64,000 nt of DNA from an uncultured Isoptericola sp. (lineage in GTDB: Bacteria > Actinomycetota > Actinomycetes > Actinomycetales > Cellulomonadaceae), in assembly GCA_947497265.1 (NCBI GenBank), contig CANMFP010000007.1, positions 97,503 to 161,502 on the forward strand. Reading direction: 5' to 3'. The position numbers and the translations under genes are program-made. The notes beneath the pieces were generated by a model. It was not told the origin of the DNA. It saw nothing but the letters and a program-made list of their open reading frames with translations, and ran no database searches. Below, piece by piece: positions 16,901-25,863 of this stretch (its first letter is position 1; each line of letters opens with the position of its first letter).

Positions 16901-16965
16901 GCTTGACGCGCACCTGCCGCAGGGAGACACGACCCGCGGCTCCCCGAGAACGGATGAGGTATCCC

Positions 16966-17367
16966 GTGACCACGCTCCCCACCGCCACCGGCTCGTTCGG
17001 CGACAAGCCCGAGATCACGTTCCCGGAGGGCGACGCGCCGACCGGTCTGCAGGTGCAGGTCCTCGCCGAGGGCGACGGGCCCGTCGTCGACGCCGGCCGC
17101 ACCATCGTCGTGAACTACCTCGGCCAGACCTGGGGCGGCGACGTCTTCGACAACTCCTGGGACCGCGGTCAGACGATCGACTTCCCGATCGGCGTGGGCG
17201 CCGTCATCGGCGGCTGGGACAAGGGCCTCGTGGGCCGCAACGTGGGCGACCGCGTGCTGCTGTCCATCCCGGCCGAGCACGGCTACGGCTCGCGCGGCGT
17301 GCCGCAGGCCGGCATCCCCGGCGGTGCGACGCTGGTCTTCGTCGTCGACGTCGTGGGCGTGCGCTGA
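16966..17367 (+). CDS. FKBP-type peptidyl-prolyl cis-trans isomerase
   Basis: A single-domain cytosolic FKBP of 133 residues. The GTG at 16966 has GAGG eight bases upstream; an in-frame ATG four codons earlier is possible. Family signatures include VNYLGQTWGGDVFDNSWDRG, the active-site VIGGWDKGLVGRNVGDR and IPAEHGYGSRG, and the final strand LVFVVDVVGV. The enzyme speeds proline isomerisation during folding. It follows the LysR gene but has its own ribosome site and is probably independent. Confidence 0.93.
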   Translation: MTTLPTATGSFGDKPEITFPEGDAPTGLQVQVLAEGDGPVVDAGRTIVVNYLGQTWGGDVFDNSWDRGQTIDFPIGVGAVIGGWDKGLVGRNVGDRVLLSIPAEHGYGSRGVPQAGIPGGATLVFVVDVVGVR

Positions 17368-17449
17368 GCGTTCTTGGTTTCGAGCGCCCCGCTCTTGTGT
17401 GTCCGGCTCAGCCTCGTCCACCACGCGAGGGGTTGGGGGTGTGGAGGGG

Positions 17450-18685
17450 TCAGGGCTTGCGGGAGCGGGTGACCGTGAAGCGGGGGTCCTGGGCCACGTG
17501 CTCCGTGGGGCCGACGGCGCGGGCCAGCGAGCCGCGGTAGCGCAGCTTCGTGTTGAACACGCACCACAGCTCGCCGCCCGGCCGCAGGATCCGGCCCGCG
17601 GTCGCGAACATCCGGTGCGCCGCGTCCGTGCTCACCGCCGCCCGGTCGTGGAACGGCGGGTTGAGCAGCACGAGGTCCGCGCTCGCGTCGGGCAGGTCGT
17701 CGCCCGCGTCGCTCCTCGTCACGGTGCCCTCCACGCCGTTCGCCGCCAGGGTGGCCCGGGCGGAGGCGACCGCCGCCGCCGAGCGGTCGGTGCCGATCAC
17801 CCGGGCGTCCGGGTAGCGGCGACCCAGCACCACCGCGAGCAGCCCGGTGCCGGAGCCGAGGTCGACGGCGTCCCGCACCCGGGAGGCCGCGGGCCAGCGC
17901 CCTGCGGTGCTCAGCAGGAACCGGGTGCCGTGATCGAGCCCTGTGCCGGCGAAGGTGCCCCCGTGCGCGACGACCTCGACGTGCTCGGCCGGGACGGCGC
18001 CGTCGTGCGTGGGGGTGGCCGCCGCCAGCAGCTCGGGATCCGTGAGGCGCTCGCGGGCCGGGTAGAGCGGTGCGGCCGAGCGGGCCTCGGGCCGGGGGGT
18101 CGAGGCGACCAGGGCGCGGGACTTGCTGCGCGCCAGGGTGGCGTGCACGGACTCGAACCGGTCGCCGAGCACGTCGTTCATGGCGCGCGTCATGTGCTTG
18201 ATGCGGCCGCCGCCGATGAGCGTGACGTCGTCGGCGGCGTACCGGGCGACGGCCTCCGCGATCTCGGTGAGCTCGCCCAGCGACTTGGGGAGCTGCAGCA
18301 GCACGAGCCGGGCGCCGTCGAGCAGGGTGGGGCCGAGGCCGTCCGACGTTGCGATGCGGCCGTGTACGTCCTCCGGGCCGAGCGCGTCCTGCGACCGGGA
18401 GGCGTTGTGGAGCGTCGCCGTCTCGGAGTCGACCGTGTCGTGGTGGGCGCGGACCGTGTCGGCCCCGAGCGCCAGCGCGCCCAGCGTCAGCGCGCCGAAC
18501 CGGTCACCGATGACGACGACGCCGCGCGGCCCGGCGTCCGCGACGAGCGGTGCCGCCTCGGTCAGCAGAAGACGGTCGGTGGCGTCCACGGCGACGGGCG
18601 CGTCGGGGCGCGTGCCGTCGTCGGGCCACGGGACCAGCCGGTCGAGCAGGGCGGTCAACGACGGGGGAGCGGCGGGGGAGGTCAC
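17450..18685 (-). CDS. RlmG/RsmC-like class I SAM-dependent rRNA methyltransferase
   Basis: A protein of about 411 residues with the duplicated methyltransferase fold of the RlmG/RsmC family. The N-terminal half is a degenerate fold (VVVIGDRFGALTLGAL) and the C-terminal half is catalytic: motif I AVDLGSGTGLLAVVLGRRYP, the acidic loop IGTDRSAAAVASA and motif IV LVLLNPPFHD, which marks base N-methyltransferases. A G1835-type 23S rRNA target is likely from family knowledge but not proven. The start is uncertain: GTG at 18685 or ATG at 18709, the latter overlapping the divergent Rdx gene start by two bases. Confidence 0.85.
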   Translation of the reverse strand: MTSPAAPPSLTALLDRLVPWPDDGTRPDAPVAVDATDRLLLTEAAPLVADAGPRGVVVIGDRFGALTLGALALGADTVRAHHDTVDSETATLHNASRSQDALGPEDVHGRIATSDGLGPTLLDGARLVLLQLPKSLGELTEIAEAVARYAADDVTLIGGGRIKHMTRAMNDVLGDRFESVHATLARSKSRALVASTPRPEARSAAPLYPARERLTDPELLAAATPTHDGAVPAEHVEVVAHGGTFAGTGLDHGTRFLLSTAGRWPAASRVRDAVDLGSGTGLLAVVLGRRYPDARVIGTDRSAAAVASARATLAANGVEGTVTRSDAGDDLPDASADLVLLNPPFHDRAAVSTDAAHRMFATAGRILRPGGELWCVFNTKLRYRGSLARAVGPTEHVAQDPRFTVTRSRKP

Positions 18686-18707
18686 GGGACGACCGTAGTC
18701 TGGCCGC

Positions 18708-19049
18708 ATGGACGAAGCCACGTCGTCGGACGCCCGGGTGACCGTGACCTACTGCACGCAGTGCCGCTGGTTGATGCGCGCTGCGTGGGTCGCCCAGGAG
18801 CTGCTGCAGACGTTCCGTACGCGGCTCGGCGAGGTCGCGCTCGTGCCGGGGACGGGCGGGGTGTTCCGCGTGGAGCTGGTGCCGTCGTCGGGCGCGGAGC
18901 CGGTGCTGCTCTGGGATCGCAAGGCGGAGGGCGGGTTCCCGGAGATCCCACCGCTCAAGAAGGCGATCCGGGACGCCGTCGCGCCGGATCTGGCGCTGGG
19001 GCACACGGACCGGGTCGCCGGGACGGATCAGGTGCCCGGGGAGGGCTGA
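18708..19049 (+). CDS. SelT/SelW/SelH (Rdx)-family thioredoxin-like protein
   Basis: A 113-residue protein with a C-x-x-C redox pair early in the chain (YCTQCRW, C16 and C19) and the family end motif RKAEGGFPEI followed by LKKAIRD. The fold is a small thioredoxin-like selenoprotein-W domain, here with cysteine instead of selenocysteine. Function in bacteria is unknown. The start nearly coincides with that of the divergent methyltransferase gene. Confidence 0.88.
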   Translation: MDEATSSDARVTVTYCTQCRWLMRAAWVAQELLQTFRTRLGEVALVPGTGGVFRVELVPSSGAEPVLLWDRKAEGGFPEIPPLKKAIRDAVAPDLALGHTDRVAGTDQVPGEG

Positions 19050-19083
19050 TCTCTGCCGTCCAGATCGCGCCGCGGCCGGCGGA

Positions 19084-19491
19084 TCAGCGGTTCTCGCGGG
19101 CTTCCTTCTTCGCGGCCTGCGCAGCCTCGGCCGCGACCCGCTCCTCCTCGGCACGCACCTTCTCGGCCGTCTCGCGCTCGCGGACCAGCCACTCGGGCGG
19201 GTCTCCGCGCAGCTCGTTGATCTGCTCGGTGGTGAGCGGGTCGGTGATGCCGCCGCGCGCCAGCCCGGCGATCGAGACGCCCAGGCGGCCGGCGACGACG
19301 GGCCGCGGGTGCGGTCCGTTCCGGCGCAGCTCGGAGAGCCACTCGGGCGGCTGCTCCTCGAGCTTCTCGAGCTCGGCGCGCGTGATCCCGTGCTCCTGGA
19401 ACTCCGGCGGCGTGGCGGGCAGGTACACCCCGAGCTTCTTCGCCGCGTTCGTCGGCTTGAGGATCTGCTGGGAGAAGGGGGTTCCGGCCAT
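19084..19491 (-). CDS. DUF5997-family protein
   Basis: A 135-residue cytosolic protein starting MAGTPFSQQILKPTNAAKKL. It contains two PPEWL-type repeats (EEQPPEWLSELRRNGPHPRP and RGDPPEWLVRERE) around a segment, VVAGRLGVSIAGLARGGIT, that could be a small helix-turn-helix. The end is a charged Ala/Glu-rich helix. It is divergent from, and only 52 bases away from, a LysR-like effector domain protein that lacks its own DNA-binding part; this pairing is conserved in actinobacteria as far as I know. The role is unknown. Confidence 0.8.
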   Translation of the reverse strand: MAGTPFSQQILKPTNAAKKLGVYLPATPPEFQEHGITRAELEKLEEQPPEWLSELRRNGPHPRPVVAGRLGVSIAGLARGGITDPLTTEQINELRGDPPEWLVRERETAEKVRAEEERVAAEAAQAAKKEARENR

Positions 19492-19543
19492 GGGGCCAGC
19501 GTAGTCGCCGGTGGGCGGCCGACGCGCCCCGTAACCTGGTCGC

Positions 19544-20479
19544 GTGAGCGACGACACCCGCCCCGCGCCGGGCGACACCGGGGCCGACGACGGCGGTCCT
19601 GGCCCGGAGGAGGGTCCCCGGTTCCGACTGGGCTACGTCCCCGGGGCGACTCCCGGCAAGTGGGCGAGGACCTGGCGGGAGCGGGTCCCTGAGGTCCACC
19701 TCGAGCTGGTCCAGGTGCAGGCTGCCGACGTCCCGTCCGCCCTGCGCGACGTCGAGGTGGACGCCGCGATCGGCCGCCTGCCCGTCGACAAGGACGTCTT
19801 CCACGCCATCCGGCTGTACGACGAGCTGCCCGTGGTGGTCGTCTCCCGCGACCACCTGCTGGCTGCGACGGAGGACGACGAACGGGTCACGGTCGACGAC
19901 CTGGCCGACGACGTACTGTGGGTGCCCCGCGACGACGTCCTGTTCGGCCCCGTCGACGGCGGCGGTGTCGACCGTCCGGGCCGGCGGCCCGAGGCCTACG
20001 ACGACGGGACCGGCACCCTGGTGGAAACCGAGCCGGGGACCACCGAGGAGGCGGTCGCGTGGGCCGCCGCAGGGTCCGGCGTCGTGGTGGTGCCGATGTC
20101 CCTCGCGCGGCTGCACCACCGCAAGGACGTGGTGACGCGGGTCGTCGAGGGCGTCCCCGACGCGCCCGTGGGGCTGGTGTGGCGGCGGGACGGGCTGGCC
20201 GTCGACGTCGCGGAGCTCGTGGAGGAGATGGTCGGGATCGTCCGCGGCCGGACGGCCAACAGTTCACGGGGCCGAGGTGGGCACGCCGCCGGGGCCGAGG
20301 CCGACGTGAAGGGTGCGGCGAAGTCACGGGCAAGCTCGTCGGGACGCCAGGGCGGCACCGCGAAGGGCGGCTCGGCGAAGGGCGGCTCGGGCCGGGGGAG
20401 CGCGGGGGCGTCGGGCCGCTCGTCGCGCGGCCGGGGTCGCCCGGGCGGCACCGGGCAGGGCCGGCGCCGCAAGCGGTGA
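19544..20479 (+). CDS. LysR-type substrate-binding domain protein without HTH
   Basis: A 311-residue protein (GTG start). After a ~25-residue acidic leader it enters directly the effector fold of LysR regulators: FRLGYVPGATPGKWARTWRE, then VDAAIGRLPVDKDVFHAI, LYDELPVVVVSRDHLLAA and AAAGSGVVVVPMSLARLHH. No winged helix precedes it. From about residue 233 it carries a basic, Gly/Ser/Arg/Lys-rich tail of ~78 residues, with a tandem 15-base DNA repeat coding AKGGS at 20366-20395. The tail could bind nucleic acid. It is paired divergently with DUF5997. Whether the two proteins together make a regulator is a hypothesis. Confidence 0.82.
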   Translation: MSDDTRPAPGDTGADDGGPGPEEGPRFRLGYVPGATPGKWARTWRERVPEVHLELVQVQAADVPSALRDVEVDAAIGRLPVDKDVFHAIRLYDELPVVVVSRDHLLAATEDDERVTVDDLADDVLWVPRDDVLFGPVDGGGVDRPGRRPEAYDDGTGTLVETEPGTTEEAVAWAAAGSGVVVVPMSLARLHHRKDVVTRVVEGVPDAPVGLVWRRDGLAVDVAELVEEMVGIVRGRTANSSRGRGGHAAGAEADVKGAAKSRASSSGRQGGTAKGGSAKGGSGRGSAGASGRSSRGRGRPGGTGQGRRRKR

Positions 20480-20481
20480 CC

Positions 20482-20535
20482 GTCGCCGACGGGGAGCAGG
20501 GTCGGGCGTCAGGTCCGGGGCTCCTGGTCGGCGAC
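20482..20535. terminator. Hairpin between convergent LysR-like and ligB genes
   Basis: GTCGCCGAC (20482-20490) pairs with GTCGGCGAC (20527-20535), with an inner GGAGC/GCTCC stem. It fills the space between the convergent stop codons at 20479 and 20544. Confidence 0.55.
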
Positions 20536-20543
20536 GCTCCCGG

Positions 20544-22100
20544 CTACGTGCGCAGCGAGCGCACCGTGTCGAGCGTGTCCGCCTCGTCGGCGGTCTTGTC
20601 GTCGCGGTAGCGGACGACCCGCGCGAACCGCAGGGCGACGCCGCCGGGGTAGCGGGGGGACCGCTGCACCCCGTCGAAGGCGATCTCGACGACCTGCTCG
20701 GGGCGCACCCGGACGACGTACCCGTCGGTGGGTCCGTCGGCGAGCTCGGTGAAGCGCTCGGTCTGCCAGGCCAGCATCTGGTCCGTCATCCCCTTGAACG
20801 TCTTGCCCAGCATCACGAGCTCGCCGGTGGCGGGGTCGCGCGCGCCGAGGTGGATGTTGGACAGCCAGCCCTGGCGGCGGCCGGAGCCCCGCTCGACGGC
20901 GAGCACCACGAGGTCGAGCGTGTGCCGCGGCTTGACCTTGACCCAGGCACCGCCGCGCCGCCCGGCGTCGTACGGGGCGTCGAGCGACTTGAGCACGAGC
21001 CCTTCGTGCCCGCCGGACACCGTGTCGTCGAAGAACGCCTGGACGGCGTCCGGGTCGGCGGACACGAGGCGGGGCGCGACGGCGGAGGGCGGGGCGGCGC
21101 TGTCGAGCGCGGCCAGGCGGTCGGCGGCCGGCGCGTCGAGGAGGTCGGTCCCGTCCAGGTGCAGGACGTCGAAGAAGTAGACGCTCAGCGGCGTCCGCCC
21201 CTGGTGGCTCTCGGCGTCGTGGCTGCCGGTGCGCGCGGCGGTCTCCTGGAAGGCTCGCGGCCGTCCGGTCTCGTCCAGGGCGATGGCCTCGCCGTCGAGC
21301 ACGGCCGACTCGATCGCGAGGGAGCGTGCCAGCGCCACGACCTCCGGCAGCCGTTCGGTGACGTCGTCGAGCGAACGGGTGAACACGGCGACGTCGTCAC
21401 CGTCCTTGTGCAGCTGGATGCGGATGCCGTCGAGCTTGGTGTCCGCCGCGACCGCAGCGCCCTCGAACTTCTCGAGCGCGGCGCCGACGTCGGGAGCCGA
21501 GGAGGCGAGCATGGGACGGACGGGGCGGCCCACCTGGAGGCGGAAGGACTCGAGCGCCTCCGTGCCGTCCGTGAGCGCTGCCCGGGCGATCGGCCCGGAG
21601 AGGGCGCTGAACATCGCGGCCCGGCGCACTGCCTTGAGCGGGACGTCCGCCGCGGTGGCGATGGCGTCCAGCAGCAGCGAGTCGAGGGCGCCCTGTCGTA
21701 GCTCGCCGAGCACGAGCCCGGTGAGGAAGCGTTGCTCGTCGGGCGTGGCGCGCGAGTAGAGGTTGGACAGCGCGCCCGCCCGGGCCGCCTGGGAGCCGGG
21801 GCCCTGCAGGTGGGACAGGGCCTCGAGGGCTTCGTCGACCTCGACGGGGGTGAGGCTCGGCGTCCTCGCCGCGGGCGGCGGGTCGCTGAGGGATCGGTAC
21901 CCGACCCCGGTGCGGCGCTGGCGTGCCCGGCCGGACAGGTAGGAGGCCACGACCTCGATCTCGGTGCCTCGCTGCTCGGTCGGCACGTCGTCCCGCTCTG
22001 CCGCGGAGCGCAGGGCCTCGGCCAGCAGCTCGCGCTTGCGCAGGCGGGAGCGTGTCGCGGCGACCGCGGCGTGGGTCTTCACGAGCTCGGCGAGCAGCAC
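20544..22100 (-). CDS. ligB: ATP-dependent DNA ligase (LigB type)
   Basis: A 518-residue enzyme that seals nicks using ATP. The N-terminal ~200 residues are the helical DNA-binding domain (LLLDAIATAADVPLKAVRRA). The nucleotidyltransferase motif I is TKLDGIRIQ with the adenylated K222; further motifs are SAVLDGEAIAL, a YFFDVLHLDG strand, GGHEGLVLKS and WVKVKP. The C-terminal OB domain (ELVMLGKTFKGM, then VEIAFDGVQRSPRYPGGVAL) completes the fold. The architecture matches actinobacterial LigB, an accessory ligase. It starts with GTG. It is not linked to Ku or LigD here. Confidence 0.93.
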   Translation of the reverse strand: MLLAELVKTHAAVAATRSRLRKRELLAEALRSAAERDDVPTEQRGTEIEVVASYLSGRARQRRTGVGYRSLSDPPPAARTPSLTPVEVDEALEALSHLQGPGSQAARAGALSNLYSRATPDEQRFLTGLVLGELRQGALDSLLLDAIATAADVPLKAVRRAAMFSALSGPIARAALTDGTEALESFRLQVGRPVRPMLASSAPDVGAALEKFEGAAVAADTKLDGIRIQLHKDGDDVAVFTRSLDDVTERLPEVVALARSLAIESAVLDGEAIALDETGRPRAFQETAARTGSHDAESHQGRTPLSVYFFDVLHLDGTDLLDAPAADRLAALDSAAPPSAVAPRLVSADPDAVQAFFDDTVSGGHEGLVLKSLDAPYDAGRRGGAWVKVKPRHTLDLVVLAVERGSGRRQGWLSNIHLGARDPATGELVMLGKTFKGMTDQMLAWQTERFTELADGPTDGYVVRVRPEQVVEIAFDGVQRSPRYPGGVALRFARVVRYRDDKTADEADTLDTVRSLRT

Positions 22101-22130
22101 CGTCCCATCGTGGCAGCGAGCACCGACACC

Positions 22131-22197
22131 CGCGAAGCAGTACCTGCTGGCCTGCGGAGGTGCCGGGGGTCCGCGGTGCCGGAGGTGCTACTTCGCG
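22131..22197 (-). terminator. Imperfect hairpin after the HxlR gene
   Basis: CGCGAAGCAGTACCT (22131-22145) pairs with AGGTGCTACTTCGCG (22183-22197) over 15 positions with one mismatch and one G-U pair. It overlaps the last codons of the HxlR gene and separates it from ligB. Confidence 0.45.
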
Positions 22198-22571
22198 GCG
22201 GCTGTGGCGTGCTCGGCGTCGTAACCGGCGCGCGACGCCAGGACGTCGCCGGCGTGGGCGAGGGTCCACCGCTCGATCGCGCGGATCGGCTCGAGGGCGC
22301 CCTGACCGGCGTCGGTGAGGGCGTACTCGACGCGCGGTGGCACCTCCGCGTGGACGGTGCGGGCGACGAGACCGTCGCGCTCGAGGCCGCGGAGGGTCTG
22401 CGTCAGCATCTTCTGGGACACGCCGTCGACACGGTGGGCGAGCGCGGTGAAGCGCAGCGGGCCGCCGTCGAGCGCACCGAGCACCAGCACCGACCACCGG
22501 TCGGCGATGCGGTCCAGGACGGTGCGGCTCGGGCAGCCGCGCTGGTACGGGTCGAACGGGAGCTGGGTCAC
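22188..22571 (-). CDS. HxlR-family transcriptional regulator
   Basis: A 127-residue winged-helix protein: MTQLPFDPYQRGCPSRTVLD, then RIADRWSVLVLGALDGGPLR and RVDGVSQKMLTQTLRGLERD, followed by the wing ARTVHAEVPPRVEYALTDAG. The conserved cysteine near the N terminus (C13) is the redox or electrophile sensor in characterised relatives. It is divergent from an NAD-binding reductase-like gene; two overlapping palindromes lie between the starts. It probably represses its neighbour and itself until oxidative or carbonyl stress. Confidence 0.92.
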   Translation of the reverse strand: MTQLPFDPYQRGCPSRTVLDRIADRWSVLVLGALDGGPLRFTALAHRVDGVSQKMLTQTLRGLERDGLVARTVHAEVPPRVEYALTDAGQGALEPIRAIERWTLAHAGDVLASRAGYDAEHATAAAK

Positions 22572-22607
22572 GGTTCCTCCTTGCGAACCGCCAGTCTACG
22601 ACTTAAT

Positions 22608-22631
22608 CTCTCCGTTGGAGAGTGACTCTCC
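22608..22631. promoter_or_regulatory. Two overlapping palindromes between hxlR-type gene and its divergent target
   Basis: CTCTCCGTTGGAGAG (22608-22622, 6+3+6) and GGAGAGTGACTCTCC (22617-22631, 7+1+7) share one arm, GGAGAG. They lie 37 bases from the HxlR start and 29 from the reductase start. They are natural operator candidates for the HxlR dimer at a shared promoter region. Confidence 0.65.
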
Positions 22632-22659
22632 GACAGTAACTATCAGAGGAGCACGTCAG

Positions 22660-23304
22660 ATGGCTCGCATCACCGTGATCGGCGGCACCGGCTACGCCGG
22701 CACCCACATCGTCCGGGAGGCCGTCGCGCGCGGTCACCAGGTCCGGTCCGTCAGCCGGTCGGTCCCTGCCGAGCAGGTCGACGGCGCCGAGTACACCGAG
22801 GGCTCCGTGCTCGACGACGCCACGATCGCCGCCGCGCTCGACGGCACAGACGTCGTCGTCGCCTCGGTGTCGCCCCGTGGGGACATGGCCGGGCAGGTCC
22901 GCCCGGCGTACGCGCGCCTCGCCGCCGCGGCCCAGGAGCGCGGCGTGCGCCTCGCCGTCGTCGGCGGTGCCTCGTCGCTGCACGTGGCCGAGGGTGGCCC
23001 GCGACTGCTCGACACCCCGGAGTTCCCGGACGCGTTCAAGGACGAGGCGAGGGAGTTCGCCGACATCCTCGACGACCTGCGCGCCGCGCCTGCCGCGCTC
23101 GACTGGTTCTACCTGAGCCCCGCCTCGACGTTCGGCGCCTACGCTCCCGGCGAGGACACCGGCAGCTACCGCGTCGGCGGCGACGTGCTGCTCACCGACG
23201 ACGCGGGGGACTCCGAGATCTCCGGCGGCGACTTCGCTCGCGCCGTCGTCGACGAGATCGAGGAGCCCGCCCACTGGCGCACCCGGTTCGCCGTGGCGCA
23301 CTGA
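22660..23304 (+). CDS. NAD(P)H-binding atypical SDR (NmrA-like) protein
   Basis: A 214-residue protein with a Rossmann start ITVIGGTGYAGTHIVREAVA (GxxGxxG) and NmrA/YwnB-like layout: a YTEGSVLD segment, VVVASVSPRG, a VVGGASSLHVAEGG loop and LDWFYLSPASTFG. It lacks the classical YxxxK catalytic pair, as is usual for NmrA-like proteins. AGAGGAG precedes the ATG. It is probably induced through the adjacent HxlR regulator; family members act on quinones or sense NADP. Confidence 0.87.
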   Translation: MARITVIGGTGYAGTHIVREAVARGHQVRSVSRSVPAEQVDGAEYTEGSVLDDATIAAALDGTDVVVASVSPRGDMAGQVRPAYARLAAAAQERGVRLAVVGGASSLHVAEGGPRLLDTPEFPDAFKDEAREFADILDDLRAAPAALDWFYLSPASTFGAYAPGEDTGSYRVGGDVLLTDDAGDSEISGGDFARAVVDEIEEPAHWRTRFAVAH

Positions 23305-23342
23305 GCCGTCCGGGCGGGCGCCTCGCGGGAGGGTCGTGCTGC

Positions 23343-24101
23343 TCAGGCCCGCAGGCGGCCCATCGCCCGCACACCGAGCACGATGCCCAGCGCGGCCATG
23401 GCCAGTGAGACGAGCAGCCCCGACGCGATGCTCGGGTCGGTGAGGTCGCCGGCGAACAGGGCACGCTGGGCGTCCACGGTGTGGGCCATGGGATTGGCCC
23501 GGGACAGGGCGTACAGCCAGTCGGGAGCCACCTGCATCGGCAGCAACGCACCCGAGGTGACGATCAGCGGCGTGTAGATCAGCGTGACGACGCCCCAGAA
23601 CGCGTAGGCGTTGCGCAGCCCCACGCCGGCGGCCAGGGACAGGAGCGCCAGCCCGGCCGCGAGGGCGGCGAGCTCGACGGCGGCCAGCAACGCGCCGGCG
23701 ACGGGCACCCGCAGGCCCAACGGCGCCGTCACGGCGACGATGACGAGCGCCTGCACCAGGACGGTCGCGATGACGCGCAGGACCCGCCCGGTGAGGATCG
23801 CGGTGCGGTGGGTGGGGGTGACGAGCAGGCGCTCCAGGGACCCGGCGGCGCGCTCCTCCTGGATCCCCGCCCCGATGAACGCGGCCGTGCTGAACGTCAT
23901 GATGACGAGCATCCCGGGCACGAACCACTGCATGGTGCTCGACGCACTGGCCGGGGCGGCGCCGACCGCCCCGGCCAGCGGCGCGAACAGCAGCAGGAGG
24001 AGCAGCGGGTCGGCGAGCGACTCGACGTACGGCCAGGGGGTGCGCAGCTTGGCGCGCACGTCGCGCTCGAAGAGGGTGGCGGTGTCGCTCAGGGCGGTCA
24101 T
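23343..24101 (-). CDS. ABC-2 type permease (DrrB-like)
   Basis: A 252-residue membrane protein with six helices. LFERDVRAKLRTPWPYVESL leads into the first helix, then FVPGMLVIMTFSTAAF, the conserved EERAAGSLERLLVTPTHR coupling loop, and the final helix with a LYALSRANPMAHTVDAQRAL segment typical of ABC-2 exporters of the daunorubicin DrrB group. It is preceded 48 bases upstream by its ATPase gene. Together they form an exporter of drugs or lipids, presumably controlled by the divergent TetR protein. Confidence 0.9.
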   Translation of the reverse strand: MTALSDTATLFERDVRAKLRTPWPYVESLADPLLLLLLFAPLAGAVGAAPASASSTMQWFVPGMLVIMTFSTAAFIGAGIQEERAAGSLERLLVTPTHRTAILTGRVLRVIATVLVQALVIVAVTAPLGLRVPVAGALLAAVELAALAAGLALLSLAAGVGLRNAYAFWGVVTLIYTPLIVTSGALLPMQVAPDWLYALSRANPMAHTVDAQRALFAGDLTDPSIASGLLVSLAMAALGIVLGVRAMGRLRA

Positions 24102-24149
24102 GAGGGTCTCCCGTCGGGGGGGCTGGTGGGCAGGTCGACGTGGCGCGGG

Positions 24150-25109
<960 letters not shown>

Positions 25110-25137
25110 CGTCGGTCCTCTCGAGGGATATGCATTA

Positions 25138-25149
25138 CGTGGCGCAACG
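25138..25149. promoter_or_regulatory. Possible TetR operator in the ABC/TetR divergent region
   Basis: CGTGGCGCAACG is a 12-base inverted repeat with one mismatched pair, placed in an AT-richer 63-base space between the two starts. The evidence is weak; only position and partial symmetry support it. Confidence 0.3.
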
Positions 25150-25172
25150 AAACTAAACGCTAGGATGAGGGC

Positions 25173-25841
25173 ATGTCAACGGCCTTCCCCGAGTCCGCAC
25201 GCGTCGGCCGTCCGCGGGACACCGGGATCGACGACGCGGTGCTCACCGAGACGATCGCGGCACTGGACGACGTCGGGTACACCCGGCTGTCGCTGGGGGA
25301 CGTCGCGCGGCGCGCCGGCACGTCCAGGCCGGCCCTCTACCGACGCTGGCCCACACGGCAGCGCCTCGTGCTCGCGGCGCTGGAGCGCCGGATCGGGAGC
25401 GTCGAACCGCCCGACACCACGTGCACGATGTGCGACCTCGCCGAATGCCTCGGCCTCTTCGTCGAGGCGTTCGAGCAGCTACCGCCCGGCGTCCTCGCGC
25501 CGCTGCTGGGAGACACGGCGGACGACGCCGGGCTGCGCGCGGAGTTCATGGCACGGCTCTTCGACCCACCCCGTGAGGCCGTGCGGCGCACGCTGTCCCG
25601 CGCGCGTGACCGCGGCGACCTGCGCGAGGACCTCGACCTGGACCTCGCCGTCGACCTGCTCGGGTCGTTCGTGCACTACCGCGCACTCTTCGGCCACGCG
25701 GCCACGACGCCCATCGAGATCGAGGCAGCGGTGGAGACGATCCTGCAGGGCGTCGCGGCCGACTACGACGCCCTGGTCGCCCACGCGACGGGCAGCGACG
25801 TCGTGGCGGCGCCGCACGAGCTGCACCCTCGCCCGGAGTGA
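25173..25841 (+). CDS. TetR-family transcriptional regulator
   Basis: A 222-residue protein with an N-terminal helix-turn-helix (LSLGDVARRAGTSRPALYRR then WPTRQRLVLAAL) and a C-terminal helical domain of the TetR_C_16 kind (LFVEAFEQLPPGVLAPLLGD). A TTCTMCDLAECLGLF segment has two cysteines three residues apart, not an established metal site. It is divergent from a DrrAB-like exporter and is its probable repressor. Confidence 0.9.
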   Translation: MSTAFPESARVGRPRDTGIDDAVLTETIAALDDVGYTRLSLGDVARRAGTSRPALYRRWPTRQRLVLAALERRIGSVEPPDTTCTMCDLAECLGLFVEAFEQLPPGVLAPLLGDTADDAGLRAEFMARLFDPPREAVRRTLSRARDRGDLREDLDLDLAVDLLGSFVHYRALFGHAATTPIEIEAAVETILQGVAADYDALVAHATGSDVVAAPHELHPRPE

Positions 25842-25863
25842 CGCCGCGCCGCGCCCGCCGGTG

